Positions 1-8,888 of a stretch of 64,000 bases of DNA are shown piece by piece (position 1 is the first letter of the stretch; every line of letters starts with the position of its first letter). The stretch spans positions 62,001-126,000 of the forward strand of contig NZ_FOKE01000002.1 of the NCBI RefSeq assembly GCF_900112065.1, in the 5' to 3' direction. Origin of the DNA: Cohnella sp. OV330 (lineage in GTDB: Bacteria; Bacillota; Bacilli; Paenibacillales; Paenibacillaceae). Under the pieces are notes generated by a model. That model was not told where the DNA came from. It did no database searches and saw only the letters and a program-made list of their open reading frames with translations. The position numbers and the translations under genes are program-made.

Positions 1-320
1 GCGAATTGGTCGAAAAAGCCGCCGAGCGTGCGCGGCTGCGCATCTTGATCCAATCCTTCCTCGTATTCGTGCCTCAAAACGTAAGGCTGACCGAACCGAA
101 TGATCGCATCCGTCTTCTCCGCCTCCACGTCGAGCTCGCCGCGCTCGACCTCGAAGGGGAGCCGCAGCCACACTTTATGCTCCCTGTCGAGCGCCCGGTC
201 GAGAGATCCGTTTTTGTAATCCCAATTGCCGCCCAAATTGAATCCGAGATCGTCGAGGCCTTCTTGCGCCTGAATGTAAGCGACCTGCGTCGAGGTGAGT
301 CGCGAAGACAGCTGTTGCAT
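1..320 (-). CDS. YugN-like family protein (3' end beyond window)
   Basis: The minus frame from ATG at 320 stays open to the window edge, giving about 106 residues. It has the pattern I associate with the YugN-like family: GFNLGGNWDYKNGSLDRAL near residues 32-50, then a charged beta-rich stretch (VWLRLPFEVERGELD). A GGCGG-type ribosome binding site sits just 5' of the ATG. B. subtilis YugN is a small cytosolic protein of unknown function, about 130 residues long, so only the C-terminus should be missing. No membrane segment or signal peptide is visible. The family call is from recognition of the sequence; the role is unknown. Confidence 0.75.
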   Translation of the reverse strand, partial: MQQLSSRLTSTQVAYIQAQEGLDDLGFNLGGNWDYKNGSLDRALDREHKVWLRLPFEVERGELDVEAEKTDAIIRFGQPYVLRHEYEEGLDQDAQPRTLGGFFDQF

Positions 321-480
321 GGGAATTCCGCCTTTTTAGCCATAGAATGCCCGTTTGCCCGGTTCGATAAACCTTTGGACAGCCGGCAGTCCGGCTTTAC
401 GGCGAAATACTTTCAACTTGAAGCGAATTGCTTACCTTAATAGAATGATTGCCGGACGCTGCCCGAGTTCCTCGCCCGAG

Positions 481-1158
481 CTAGGCCTTGACCCACCCTT
501 TTCGATGCGCGTAAATGGCCAGCTGCGTACGGTCCTCCAGTTCGCATTTCATGAGCAAATTGCTGACATGCGTCTTTACCGTCTTAATGCTGATATGCAG
601 CTCGTCCCCGATCTCCTTGTTGGACTTGCCCTCGGCGATGAGCAGCAGCACCTCCCGCTCGCGCTCCGTCAAGCCTTCGTCCTCGTCCTGCGCCGTTCGC
701 CTGCGAAGGCCGCGGGTCAGCGCCTGCGAGACGTCGCCGCTCATGACCGGCATTCCGCGCAGCGCGCCCTGCATCGCATACACCAGCTCGTCCGCCGACA
801 CCGTCTTGAGCACGTAGCTCACGGCGCCCGCTTCGATCGCCGCCACGATCTTGTCGTCCTCCAGGAAGCTGGTCAGTATGATGATCCGCACATGCGGATA
901 CTTGGCCAGCATCGCGCGGGTCGACTCGACGCCATCCATTCCGGGCATCATGAGATCCATCAGCACGAGCTGCGGGACGCGGCCGCCGAAGGCGCCCGCA
1001 TCGAGCCGGTCGATCGCTTCCTGCCCGCCCGAAGCCTCTCCGATCACCTCGAACCGGTCGTCCAGCATCAGATACGTCCGGATGCCGGCCCTTACCATCT
1101 CGTGATCGTCAACGATCAATACGCCGCTCGGGCTTTGCATCGCGTTTAATCCGCTCAT
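481..1158 (-). CDS. liaR: LiaR/VraR-type response regulator
   Basis: DNA-binding response regulator of 225 residues. The N-terminal receiver domain carries the phospho-acceptor Asp in LVLMDLMMPGMDG, and the C-terminal LuxR/NarL helix-turn-helix reads LTEREREVLLLIAEGKSNKE. The reading frame extends 5' to a codon at 1194, but the ATG at 1158 is preferred: it follows a GGAAGGGG ribosome site and lies 7 bases after the liaS stop. It is the last gene of liaF-liaS-liaR, the three-component system that senses cell-wall (lipid II) stress in Firmicutes. LiaR is expected to be phosphorylated by LiaS and held in check by LiaF. No liaI/liaH target genes are in the window. Confidence 0.9.
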   Translation of the reverse strand: MSGLNAMQSPSGVLIVDDHEMVRAGIRTYLMLDDRFEVIGEASGGQEAIDRLDAGAFGGRVPQLVLMDLMMPGMDGVESTRAMLAKYPHVRIIILTSFLEDDKIVAAIEAGAVSYVLKTVSADELVYAMQGALRGMPVMSGDVSQALTRGLRRRTAQDEDEGLTEREREVLLLIAEGKSNKEIGDELHISIKTVKTHVSNLLMKCELEDRTQLAIYAHRKGWVKA

Positions 1159-1165
1159 TTGTCGA

Positions 1166-2206
1166 TTATCCCCTTCCGTTTGCTTCCATAACATGGGCGA
1201 ACTTGGGCAGTCCGACCTTGATCCGCGTGCCTGCGCCCGGCTTGGTCGCGATCTCGACGTCGCCGCCGAGCTGAATCGCGCGCTCCCGCATCGTCGACAG
1301 CCCGTACGAGCCTGCCTTGACCTGATCCGCGCTGAAGCCTTCGCCGTCGTCGTCGATCGACAGCAGCACCTGCCTGTCCGTCTCTCCCAGCACGAGCCTG
1401 ACTTCGTCCGCGCCCGAATGCTTCATGACGTTGGCCATCGCCTCCTGAATGATCAGAAAGAGCTGATGCTCCATGGCGGGCGGCAGCGCCGCGGACACGC
1501 GCACGTCGAGCGTTCCCTGCATGCCGTTCTGCCGGCAATAATCCGGGAACCAGCGGTCGAGCGCCTCCGGCAGCGTCCTGCCTTGCAGCTCCAGCGGCCG
1601 CAACTGCGCGATCAAGCCGCGCATCTGGCGCTGCGCGGCCTTGGACATCTCGATGAGCTGCTGCATGACGCGCCCGGCATGCTCCGGATTCTTGTCCACG
1701 AGCGCCGGCAGCGCCGACGCGCTCATGTGGATCGCGAACAGCTGTTGGCTCACCGTATCGTGGAGATCCCGGGCCAGCCGCCTTCGTTCTTCGAGCACCG
1801 CTTCCTCTACGGTGGCCGCCTTGCCCATTACTTCCTTCTCTCCGAGCTGCTGCAGCAGGCGAAGCCGCTCGGCCAGCCCCTGCTGCAGCCGATTGAATTC
1901 GCGGTACGCGCCCGCGAAGGCATCGGCCCGCTCCTCCGGGAGCCTCGCCTCCCAGTTGCCGGCGGCCGACTGCTTGAGCGCCTCCTGAAGTGCATCGATC
2001 CGGCTCTGATATCGCCTGCCCCGGAAGTAGGCGCCGACGATCCGCACGGCGATCAGCAGCGGGATCAGCCTGTAGATGGCCGCGCCGGCCGGCAGCGCCT
2101 TGATATGAGGCCGCCACAGGCCATAGATGATGGCCAGCACGACCGCACCCGAGATCGCCGCGTAAAAAGCCCACTCCCACTTGATGTTGCGAAGCAGCTT
2201 CGGCAT
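1166..2206 (-). CDS. liaS: LiaS/VraS-type sensor histidine kinase
   Basis: Membrane sensor kinase of 346 residues. Two hydrophobic segments (residues about 12-28 and 40-55) with a very short loop between them make an intramembrane-sensing topology. A linker follows, then a HisKA_3 dimerisation domain with the phospho-acceptor His in RRRLARDLHDTVSQQLFAIH, and a C-terminal HATPase domain (IDDDGEGF, GSYGLSTMRERA). It lies 6 bases downstream of liaF and 7 bases upstream of liaR, so the three genes form one transcript. The expected role is phosphorylation of LiaR on envelope stress. The length matches LiaS/VraS proteins. Confidence 0.9.
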   Translation of the reverse strand: MPKLLRNIKWEWAFYAAISGAVVLAIIYGLWRPHIKALPAGAAIYRLIPLLIAVRIVGAYFRGRRYQSRIDALQEALKQSAAGNWEARLPEERADAFAGAYREFNRLQQGLAERLRLLQQLGEKEVMGKAATVEEAVLEERRRLARDLHDTVSQQLFAIHMSASALPALVDKNPEHAGRVMQQLIEMSKAAQRQMRGLIAQLRPLELQGRTLPEALDRWFPDYCRQNGMQGTLDVRVSAALPPAMEHQLFLIIQEAMANVMKHSGADEVRLVLGETDRQVLLSIDDDGEGFSADQVKAGSYGLSTMRERAIQLGGDVEIATKPGAGTRIKVGLPKFAHVMEANGRG

Positions 2207-2212
2207 CCGTCG

Positions 2213-3427
2213 TTATCCCACCTTCGTCACGCGCACGTCGCCGATGAAGCAGCTGACGATCAGCACCACTTGTTTATCCGTATCTTGAAACCCCGGCGTC
2301 TCCGCGGACATCTGATTGAAAACGCCGCCGCGCTTCTGCTCCAGCACCTTCACGTCTCCGATCAGGCAGCTCGAGAGGACGCGGATGCCGACGCTGTGAT
2401 CGCCGGGCACGTACGCCTTGACGTCCCCGATGAACGCCGACACGTAGATCCGGGTCTCGCCGACCGGAATATGGGCGCGCGTCAGATCGATCGTCGTATC
2501 CCCGATAAAATGCGAGATGCTCATCGGCTGGAGCTCGAACATCTCCTGGCCGATATGCACGTCGCCGATGAACCGGCTGTGGTCGATCCGCGATCCCCGC
2601 ATCGAATGGCCGGGCGGCCGATGGTATTCCTTCCACATCCGGTCGGTCTCGTGGCCCGAATCGTAGCCGTCGTAATCGAAGTGACCGTGCTTGGCGTGAC
2701 GCTCCCGCGCCTTGGCGCGGTGACGTTCATGACGCTCGCGCTGTTTGGCGTGGATCCTTTCGACGCGCTCCTGCATACGTTCGTTGAAATTCTCCATCCG
2801 TTCCTGGCGCCGTTCCATACGCTGGCTAAGGCGATCCGTCGGATCCCAGCCGCGCCCCGGCGGACGGCTTTCGCCCGGGTCTCGCGATCGGCCTTCGCTT
2901 GAGTCGGCAGTTCGCCCGTCGTGCGAATGTCCCTCGCCGGGAGCGGGATCTTCGGCAAATGCGTTCGGGCTGTCATACGGCTGCGGCGGAGGAGGAGGCG
3001 GCGGCAGCGGGCCGTCGAACGGCTTCGGTGCGGGCGGCGGCGTCACTTCGTTCCACCCGCCTTCCTCCCATTTCTTCTTCGTCCGTCCGCAGCCGCTTCC
3101 TCTGAACACCATGTTAAGCCCCGCCACGATGAGCGCCGCGGGAATCGCGAACCTGATCAAGTCGCCGAGTTCCCAATGCACCCAGCCAAGGTTCCGTCCC
3201 AGGAAAAAGAGGCCGACCAGCACCACGATCGCATTCCAGCCGAAGCCGTTCCGCTGTTGAATCAGCAATCCCTGGATGCCGAACAATATGACGAACGCGG
3301 GCCAGAAGGTCGAGAACAGGTAGCCGATGTCGAGCTCGATGACCCCGCTCTGGTTCAAGAGAAAGACGATGCCGCCTCCGATCAATATAAAGCCCCAAAA
3401 AATGCGGTGAAGCACGGACTGCTGCAT
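2213..3427 (-). CDS. liaF: LiaF-like envelope-stress regulator with a long charged insert
   Basis: Membrane protein of 404 residues; B. subtilis LiaF is about 240. Residues 1-105 form four hydrophobic segments. The C-terminal 130 residues form the beta-repeat LiaF domain, seen as repeated FIGD/LIGDVKV motifs (SRFIGDVHIG, SHFIGDTTIDL, SAFIGDVKAY, SCLIGDVKV, SCFIGDVRV). Between them lies an insert of about 160 residues: a Pro run, an acidic patch, then a long Arg/Glu/His-rich helix. The ATG has a GGAGG site. A TATAAT-like -10 lies on the minus strand at 3472-3477. LiaF normally inhibits LiaS in the absence of stress. The insert is unusual and may serve as an extra sensing or scaffolding element. 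Confidence 0.87.
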   Translation of the reverse strand: MQQSVLHRIFWGFILIGGGIVFLLNQSGVIELDIGYLFSTFWPAFVILFGIQGLLIQQRNGFGWNAIVVLVGLFFLGRNLGWVHWELGDLIRFAIPAALIVAGLNMVFRGSGCGRTKKKWEEGGWNEVTPPPAPKPFDGPLPPPPPPPQPYDSPNAFAEDPAPGEGHSHDGRTADSSEGRSRDPGESRPPGRGWDPTDRLSQRMERRQERMENFNERMQERVERIHAKQRERHERHRAKARERHAKHGHFDYDGYDSGHETDRMWKEYHRPPGHSMRGSRIDHSRFIGDVHIGQEMFELQPMSISHFIGDTTIDLTRAHIPVGETRIYVSAFIGDVKAYVPGDHSVGIRVLSSCLIGDVKVLEQKRGGVFNQMSAETPGFQDTDKQVVLIVSCFIGDVRVTKVG

Positions 3428-3562
3428 AGGGGTTCCTCCGTTTTTCTGTGCGAATAGGTTCTGATGGATTCATTATAAAGGAAAGTTCGGACGCTTCCAT
3501 AGCGGCGCGGGATGGAACTTGCCTCGGTCTCGGGACTGAGTCGTTTCCCAGCCCAAATATTA

Positions 3563-3579
3563 TGTCATTTTTCATGACA
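3563..3579. promoter_or_regulatory. GlnR/TnrA operator upstream of amtB
   Basis: The sequence TGTCATTTTTCATGACA is an exact match to TGTNA-N7-TNACA, the operator of the nitrogen regulators GlnR and TnrA. Its centre lies about 51 bases upstream of the predicted amtB transcription start, just upstream of the -35. That is the position from which TnrA, or GlnR in paenibacilli, activates transcription. It sits in the gap between divergent liaF and amtB, so an effect on liaF is possible but not required. Confidence 0.85.
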
Positions 3580-3586
3580 TGTTTTG

Positions 3587-3615
3587 TTGACATATATGAC
3601 TTATAAATATATAAT
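3587..3615 (+). promoter_or_regulatory. amtB sigma-A promoter
   Basis: TTGACA at 3587-3592 and TATAAT at 3610-3615, separated by 17 bases, make a perfect consensus sigma-A promoter. The predicted start is near 3622, about 60 bases before the amtB ATG. The GlnR/TnrA box ends 7 bases upstream of the -35. Confidence 0.85.
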
Positions 3616-3681
3616 TTGGTCGTATTTTTATTCGTATTGTGGGTATGCGACAAAAAATCGATGCATTCTGGGGGAAGAAGA

Positions 3682-4959
3682 ATGACGTTGGAGACGCTCT
3701 CCAGCGGTGTCGATACAATCTGGGTTGTATTGACCGCCGCGATGATTTTATTGATGGAAGGCGGCTTCGCGCTGCTGGAAGCAGGCTTCGTTCGGCAAAA
3801 GAACGCGGTCAGCATCATCATGAAGGTATTCGTGGACATCTCGTTCGGCGCCTTGCTGTTCTACGTCGTCGGCTTCGCGCTAATGTACGGCAAAGACGCC
3901 GGCGGCTTGATCGGGACTTCGGGCTTTGCCATGAAGGGCGACTTGTCGCATTTAAACCTGAACATCTCGACGGACACCTTCTGGCTATTCCAAAGCGCCT
4001 TCGTCATCGCCGTCATCTCCATCGTATCCGGCGCCGTTGCCGAGCGCATCCACTTCCGCGCTTACATCGTCTACACGATCGTCATGACCGGGCTCATCTA
4101 TCCCATCTCCGGTCACTGGATCTGGTCCGCGGGAGGCTGGCTCGCCAAGCTCGGGATGGTCGACTTCGCCGGCTCGGCTGCGATCCACGCCTTGGGCGGA
4201 TTCGCGGCGCTGGCTGCCGCCCTGTTCCTCGGACCGCGCATCGGCAGGTTTGCCGATGACGGCCGCGTCAACATCGTCCCGCCGTCCAACCTCCCGCTCG
4301 CATCCGTAGGGGCCTTCATCCTATGGTTCGGCTGGTTCGGCTTCAATTCGGGGAGCACGCTCAGCGCCACGAACCCGAATATCGGCCATATCGCCGTGAC
4401 GACGATGCTGGCCTCGGCCGCAGGAAGCGCCGCCTGCATTCTGTTTACGATCTTGCGCTATCAAAAAGCGGACCCGCCTACCGTCATCAACGGCGCGCTC
4501 GCCGGTCTCGTCGGCATCACCGCGGGCTGCGCCTTCGTGTCGGACGGCGCGGCCATCTTCATCGGCGCGTTCAGCGGCATCGCGATGGTGCTGGCGACCG
4601 AATGGCTCGAGCGTCGTCGCGTCGACGACCCTGTCGGCGCATTCGCCGTACACGGGATTTGCGGCAGCATCGGCACGCTCGCCGTCGGGCTGTTCGCCGT
4701 ACCGAGCCTCTCCGCGAACGCGGGGCTGTTTTACGGCGGCGGCTGGAAGCTGCTCGGCGTTCAAGCCCTCGGCCTTGCCGTCGTCGCCGTCTGGGGCTTC
4801 GCGCTCACCTGGGGCGCCCTTAAGCTCATCAATGCCTGGCGACCCGTGCGCGTCTCCCGCGACGAAGAGCTTGTCGGTCTGGACGTCGGCATTCACGGCG
4901 TACCCGCGTACAGCCAGGAGCATGACTTTCTTGATATCGAGCGGCTGAAGACAGAGTAG
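3682..4959 (+). CDS. amtB: AmtB-family ammonium transporter
   Basis: Polytopic membrane protein of 425 residues that conducts ammonium/ammonia. It shows the hydrophobic helices of the Amt/Rh family, with signatures such as LMEGGFALLEAGFVRQKNA in the first helices, FGWFGFNSGSTLSA midway and AVHGICGSIGTLAVGLFA near the end. These contain the family's pore residues, including the conserved His of AVHGICG. The ATG at 3682 follows a strong GGGGGAAGAAG site; the open frame further 5' lies inside the promoter and is not used. No glnK/PII gene follows. A GlnR/TnrA operator and a consensus promoter indicate induction under nitrogen limitation. Confidence 0.95.
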   Translation: MTLETLSSGVDTIWVVLTAAMILLMEGGFALLEAGFVRQKNAVSIIMKVFVDISFGALLFYVVGFALMYGKDAGGLIGTSGFAMKGDLSHLNLNISTDTFWLFQSAFVIAVISIVSGAVAERIHFRAYIVYTIVMTGLIYPISGHWIWSAGGWLAKLGMVDFAGSAAIHALGGFAALAAALFLGPRIGRFADDGRVNIVPPSNLPLASVGAFILWFGWFGFNSGSTLSATNPNIGHIAVTTMLASAAGSAACILFTILRYQKADPPTVINGALAGLVGITAGCAFVSDGAAIFIGAFSGIAMVLATEWLERRRVDDPVGAFAVHGICGSIGTLAVGLFAVPSLSANAGLFYGGGWKLLGVQALGLAVVAVWGFALTWGALKLINAWRPVRVSRDEELVGLDVGIHGVPAYSQEHDFLDIERLKTE

Positions 4960-4984
4960 CGGCCCGCCTATTCCACCCAATCAG

Positions 4985-5020
4985 AAAAGCCGATCCCGGA
5001 CGCTTCCGGAATCGGCTTTT
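4985..5020. terminator. Bidirectional terminator between amtB and GH2 gene
   Basis: AAAAGCCGATcCCGGA and TCCGGaATCGGCTTTT form a near-perfect stem with a 4-base loop. It is flanked by A and T runs on both sides, so it can stop amtB (plus) and the glycosidase operon (minus), which converge here. Confidence 0.85.
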
Positions 5021-5059
5021 CATTTGGCAACCGGTCAATGGAACGTAAGATGAATCCGC

Positions 5060-6775
5060 CTAGGACAAATTAATCTCCCGAATCCGTTCCAGCGGGATCT
5101 TTGGCTTGCGGTCTTCGGTCAGCAATCCGTTGATCTCCTGCTGCACGTCGGTCACCTGGGTATAACAGTAGCCGCAAATGCCTTCCACGCTGCGGATCGC
5201 GCGGGTCAGACCCGCGAATCGCTCAATGAACGCCTCGTCCGAATCGACTTGGCGGCCATAACCCCAGCCTTTGTCCGACCGGTAAGCGATCCCGCCGAAC
5301 TCGGTGATCATGATCGGCTGCCCCCTGTAGCCGTATCCTTCGGCGAATGCGTACTTCCACTTGTTGCAGGTCGTATCGTTGCCCGTGATCGCCTCGAGGC
5401 CCGTATACCGTTTCAAAAATTCGTCCCCGGTCTCGACATAGTCGTGCAGCGTCAGGATGTCCGATACGGTATGCTCCCAGCCGTCGTTCGCGATGACCGG
5501 ACGGTTCGGATCGATCGCCTTGGTCAGATGGTAAATGCCCTCCGTGAACTTCTGCTGGCTGCGGTCGCGGAGAATGGAGGAGATGCCCCACGATTCGTTG
5601 AACGGCACCCATGCGACGATGCTCGGATGATTGTACTGTTGACGGACGATCTCCAGCCATTCCTTCGAAAATGCCTCGACGGCCCGGTCGTGGTACTCGA
5701 ACGTAGCCGCCATCTCGGACCACACGAGCAGTCCCTTCACGTCGCACCAATAAAGGAAGCGGGCATCCTCGATTTTCATATGCTTGCGCACGCCGTTGTA
5801 GCCCATCTCCATCACCTTGTCGATGTCGTCGATTAGCGCCTCCTCGCTCGGCGGCGTCAGGTGACTTTCCGTCCAGTAGCCTTGATCGAGGATCAAGCGC
5901 TGATAGAGCGGCACGTTGTTCAGGAGCACCTTGTTTTTCTCGATCGAGATCTTGCGCATGCCGAAATAGGATCCGACGCGGTCAACCTCGGCGCCGGCTG
6001 CATACAGCACGAATTCGACGTCATACAGCGTCGGTCGGTCCGGCGACCACCAGCTTCTTTTCCACGGGCCGTTCGCTTCGTGCACGAGGTCGACCTCGAC
6101 CGAGAGGCACTGACGATCGATATCGAGACCGACGCGTTTCACCGGCCTGTCCTTCAACGTCACGATCGCTTCCAGCCGGAGCCCGCTCGCGCCCTCCGTC
6201 CCGGTCACTTCATAGTCGAAGCGGACCCGATTGCGGTCGATGTCCGGCGTGATCTTGACGCGATCGAGCCGCCGCTCCGCCGCGTACTCCAGCCATACCG
6301 TCTGCCAGATGCCGGTTGTCTGGACGTAGAAGCATTCGAAGTTGTCCTTCGTCCAACGCTGCTTGCCCCGCGGCTGCGTGCAGCTGTCGCTGTCTTCGGC
6401 CTTGACCGTAATCGTATTGTCGGCTCCGAAGACCAGATACGGCGTGATATCGAAGCTAAAAGCCGCATAGCCGCCCTGATGGGCGCCCGCCATCGTCCCG
6501 TTCACCCATACTTTGGCGGTATAGTCGACGGCCTGAAAGTGCAGCAGCACCCGTTTGCCCTCGGCCTCCTTCGGGATCGAAACGGACCTGCTGTACCAGA
6601 CGTAAGGATGGAATGCTTCCTCGCCGATTCCGCTTGCCTGCGTCTCGTACGTGAACGGCACGTTGATCGAATGCGTGCCTTCGAACTTTTCCTGCCATCG
6701 CAGTCTTTCTCCCGCGTTTTCGTCGTCGAAGCGGAAGCTCCATCGGCCATTCAGGTTCAGCCAGCTGTCGCGCAC
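5060..6775 (-). CDS. Glycoside hydrolase family 2 (beta-galactosidase/glucuronidase-like)
   Basis: Hydrolase of at least 571 residues. Order: N-terminal jelly-roll (LNLNGRWSF, then FHPYVWYSRSVSIP), immunoglobulin-like beta domain, and TIM barrel with acid/base Glu in FNESWG (about residue 393) and nucleophile Glu in ITEFGG (about 491). There is no signal peptide, so it should act in the cytosol on imported oligosaccharides. The annotated start is a GTG at 6775 with no ribosome site. The frame stays open 5' through KSYIKDYPRPQF, typical GH2 N-terminal sequence, to an ATA at 6820. That ATA is placed correctly after AAGGGGGG and overlaps the GH51 stop, so the true start is probably 6820 (586 residues). 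Exact sugar specificity cannot be read. Confidence 0.85.
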   Translation of the reverse strand: MRDSWLNLNGRWSFRFDDENAGERLRWQEKFEGTHSINVPFTYETQASGIGEEAFHPYVWYSRSVSIPKEAEGKRVLLHFQAVDYTAKVWVNGTMAGAHQGGYAAFSFDITPYLVFGADNTITVKAEDSDSCTQPRGKQRWTKDNFECFYVQTTGIWQTVWLEYAAERRLDRVKITPDIDRNRVRFDYEVTGTEGASGLRLEAIVTLKDRPVKRVGLDIDRQCLSVEVDLVHEANGPWKRSWWSPDRPTLYDVEFVLYAAGAEVDRVGSYFGMRKISIEKNKVLLNNVPLYQRLILDQGYWTESHLTPPSEEALIDDIDKVMEMGYNGVRKHMKIEDARFLYWCDVKGLLVWSEMAATFEYHDRAVEAFSKEWLEIVRQQYNHPSIVAWVPFNESWGISSILRDRSQQKFTEGIYHLTKAIDPNRPVIANDGWEHTVSDILTLHDYVETGDEFLKRYTGLEAITGNDTTCNKWKYAFAEGYGYRGQPIMITEFGGIAYRSDKGWGYGRQVDSDEAFIERFAGLTRAIRSVEGICGYCYTQVTDVQQEINGLLTEDRKPKIPLERIREINLS

Positions 6776-6816
6776 GAACTGCGGCCTCGGATAATCCTTG
6801 ATATACGATTTGGTCG

Positions 6817-8847
6817 TTATTCGGCGCCCCCCTTGATCCTCGCCGCGATCTCAAGGACATATACCGACGTCGGACGCAGCGGATATCCGCGCTCCCATTC
6901 GTCGTCGGATACGGACCGGGTCGTGCAGGCGATCTTCGCCGGCTCGAATACGGAGTTGATCTCGTCCGCCGAATCGCCGGTGATCTCGTGAAGCGTAGTC
7001 GTGTCCGATGCCGCGAAATCGTCCAATCGAATCTCCGCCCTGACCTCCTCCAAGCTGCGATTCACGATAAATACAGTAACGACGCTGCCGTCTTCGTTCG
7101 CGCAGGCCGCGACGTCCAGGTCCGGCAGCGCGTCCAGCGCGAATGGCGCCGGCTTGGGAGATTGGACGGAGAAGCTGCCGCAGACCGTATCGACCGGCAG
7201 CATGCGACTGATGTCGCTGTTCGCGTACAGCTTCATGACTTCGTACGTCGGCGTCCCGTATACGGTCAGGGGCAGTCCGCTCCAGCCCGCTGCTTTGCCG
7301 CAGTATTGATCCGCATAATAATCGCCGACGCGAATGCAGCCGCCGAGCCAGCCGTTCACGAGGTCGGAAAAACTGCCGATGTGCACCAGATCGCTCGCGC
7401 GCAGCATTTCGTTCAGGTTGGCGGCATTGGCGACCGCCGCGCCGAGCGTATGCTCCTCGGGCAATCCCTTGCGGATCGTATTGGGGTAATACATCGTGTT
7501 GTACTCGGTGATCGCCAGCTTGATGTGGCCATGCTTCGGATTCGCGGCGATCTGCGCGGCCGTCTTCTTTATATCCTCTCGCGTCCATTCGGAAAAAGCC
7601 GCCATCGCCTTGTACCGCTCCTCGGCCGGCGTCTCCCGGTTCATGCCGAAGCGTCCGTAGCCGTGATACAGATGCAGCGTCAAATAGTCGATATGCTCGC
7701 CCGCGATGTCGAGCACGGCCCGGTTCCAGTCCTGGTCGGTATGGCCGCAGGCCATTAGCGAGAGCGACGGGTCCGCCGCCTTCATCGCTTGCGCGAAGGC
7801 GACGCAGCGCTCGCCGAATCGCTCGGCGGAGCAGGTGCCGACCTGCCACTGCCCCCATACTTCGTTGCCGATCTCCCAATAACGGACATCGTACGGCTCG
7901 GGGTATCCATTCGCGGCCCGCAAGGCGCCCATCGGGGTGTCGATCCCGCCGTTGCAGTATTCGACCCACCGCGCAGCTTCCTCCGGCGAGCCCGATCCGT
8001 CGTTCACGCAGATGAGCGGCTCTACCCCAAGCTCCTTGCAGAAGCCGATGAATTCGTCCGTGCCGAAGTACTTGCTCGTCCAACCGCCCCATGCCTCGTT
8101 GTACATGACGGGCCGCTCGAGCGCGGGACCTACGCCGTGCTCCCAGTGGTAGGCGCTGATGTAGTTGCCGGCGAGACGCATCATGCCCGCGTTCAGGTCT
8201 CGCGTCATCTCTACGACTTCCCGCTTCACGATGCCGACGCTGTCCTCGGGGAGCAGGGATACGTGATCGATCCACAGCATGCCGGTAGACACGTGGTCGA
8301 TCCACCTCGGATGAGAGGCTGGTACGTACACGCGAATCTCCGCGTCGGCGCAGGCGCGCGAGATCGGCAGCCGCGCCTCGTATTCCCGCCAGTTGTGGCC
8401 GGCCAGGTCGATGCGGACGCTGCCAAGCGATGCCTCCGTACGCCGGTCGACCGCCTCGACGAGCAAATAGCGCAGTTCGACGGAGGCGCGCGCCACCAGT
8501 TTGACCGCGTACACCATCGGTCCCTTCAGCGCCACCTTCTGCGCAATGCCAGCATAGGCCTCGTCGTCGCTTAGCACCCGTACGCGCTGGGCGCGTCCCG
8601 AATGACGCTGGGCAGGCGCCTCCAGGGCGTACTGCGTGTTTTTCCCGTTCGTATAGGCGCGCCAGCGGCCGGAGACCGCATGCTTTTCCTCCGCCTCGCT
8701 CTCGAAGTCCATATCCTTCAGGGGGAAAGCCAGCATCGCGTCCATATGATCGCGAATGTCTTCAACGAAATGTCCGAACAGATAAGGGTTAATCGTATGT
8801 CCGCTCGCGCGGCCGCAGTCGATCGATATCGTTGCGTTCTTTTTCAA
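6817..8847 (-). CDS. GH51 alpha-L-arabinofuranosidase
   Basis: 676-residue enzyme that should release arabinofuranose from arabinosides. N-terminal INPYLFGHFVEDI is typical of GH51. The TIM barrel carries the acid/base Glu in EIGNEVWG (about residue 327) and the nucleophile Glu in ITEYNTMY (about 447). The C-terminal beta-sandwich ends in TSVYVLEI. It is longer than the common GH51 form of about 500 residues, because residues about 80-200 form an extra carbohydrate-binding-like beta domain. No signal peptide is present, so it acts inside the cell. The start is a TTG at 8847 behind GGAGG. It lies between the permease genes and the GH2 gene in one operon. Confidence 0.88.
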   Translation of the reverse strand: MKKNATISIDCGRASGHTINPYLFGHFVEDIRDHMDAMLAFPLKDMDFESEAEEKHAVSGRWRAYTNGKNTQYALEAPAQRHSGRAQRVRVLSDDEAYAGIAQKVALKGPMVYAVKLVARASVELRYLLVEAVDRRTEASLGSVRIDLAGHNWREYEARLPISRACADAEIRVYVPASHPRWIDHVSTGMLWIDHVSLLPEDSVGIVKREVVEMTRDLNAGMMRLAGNYISAYHWEHGVGPALERPVMYNEAWGGWTSKYFGTDEFIGFCKELGVEPLICVNDGSGSPEEAARWVEYCNGGIDTPMGALRAANGYPEPYDVRYWEIGNEVWGQWQVGTCSAERFGERCVAFAQAMKAADPSLSLMACGHTDQDWNRAVLDIAGEHIDYLTLHLYHGYGRFGMNRETPAEERYKAMAAFSEWTREDIKKTAAQIAANPKHGHIKLAITEYNTMYYPNTIRKGLPEEHTLGAAVANAANLNEMLRASDLVHIGSFSDLVNGWLGGCIRVGDYYADQYCGKAAGWSGLPLTVYGTPTYEVMKLYANSDISRMLPVDTVCGSFSVQSPKPAPFALDALPDLDVAACANEDGSVVTVFIVNRSLEEVRAEIRLDDFAASDTTTLHEITGDSADEINSVFEPAKIACTTRSVSDDEWERGYPLRPTSVYVLEIAARIKGGAE

Positions 8848-8888
8848 TGTGGGCCTCCATACGCCATTATTATTGGTTTAATGATCCT

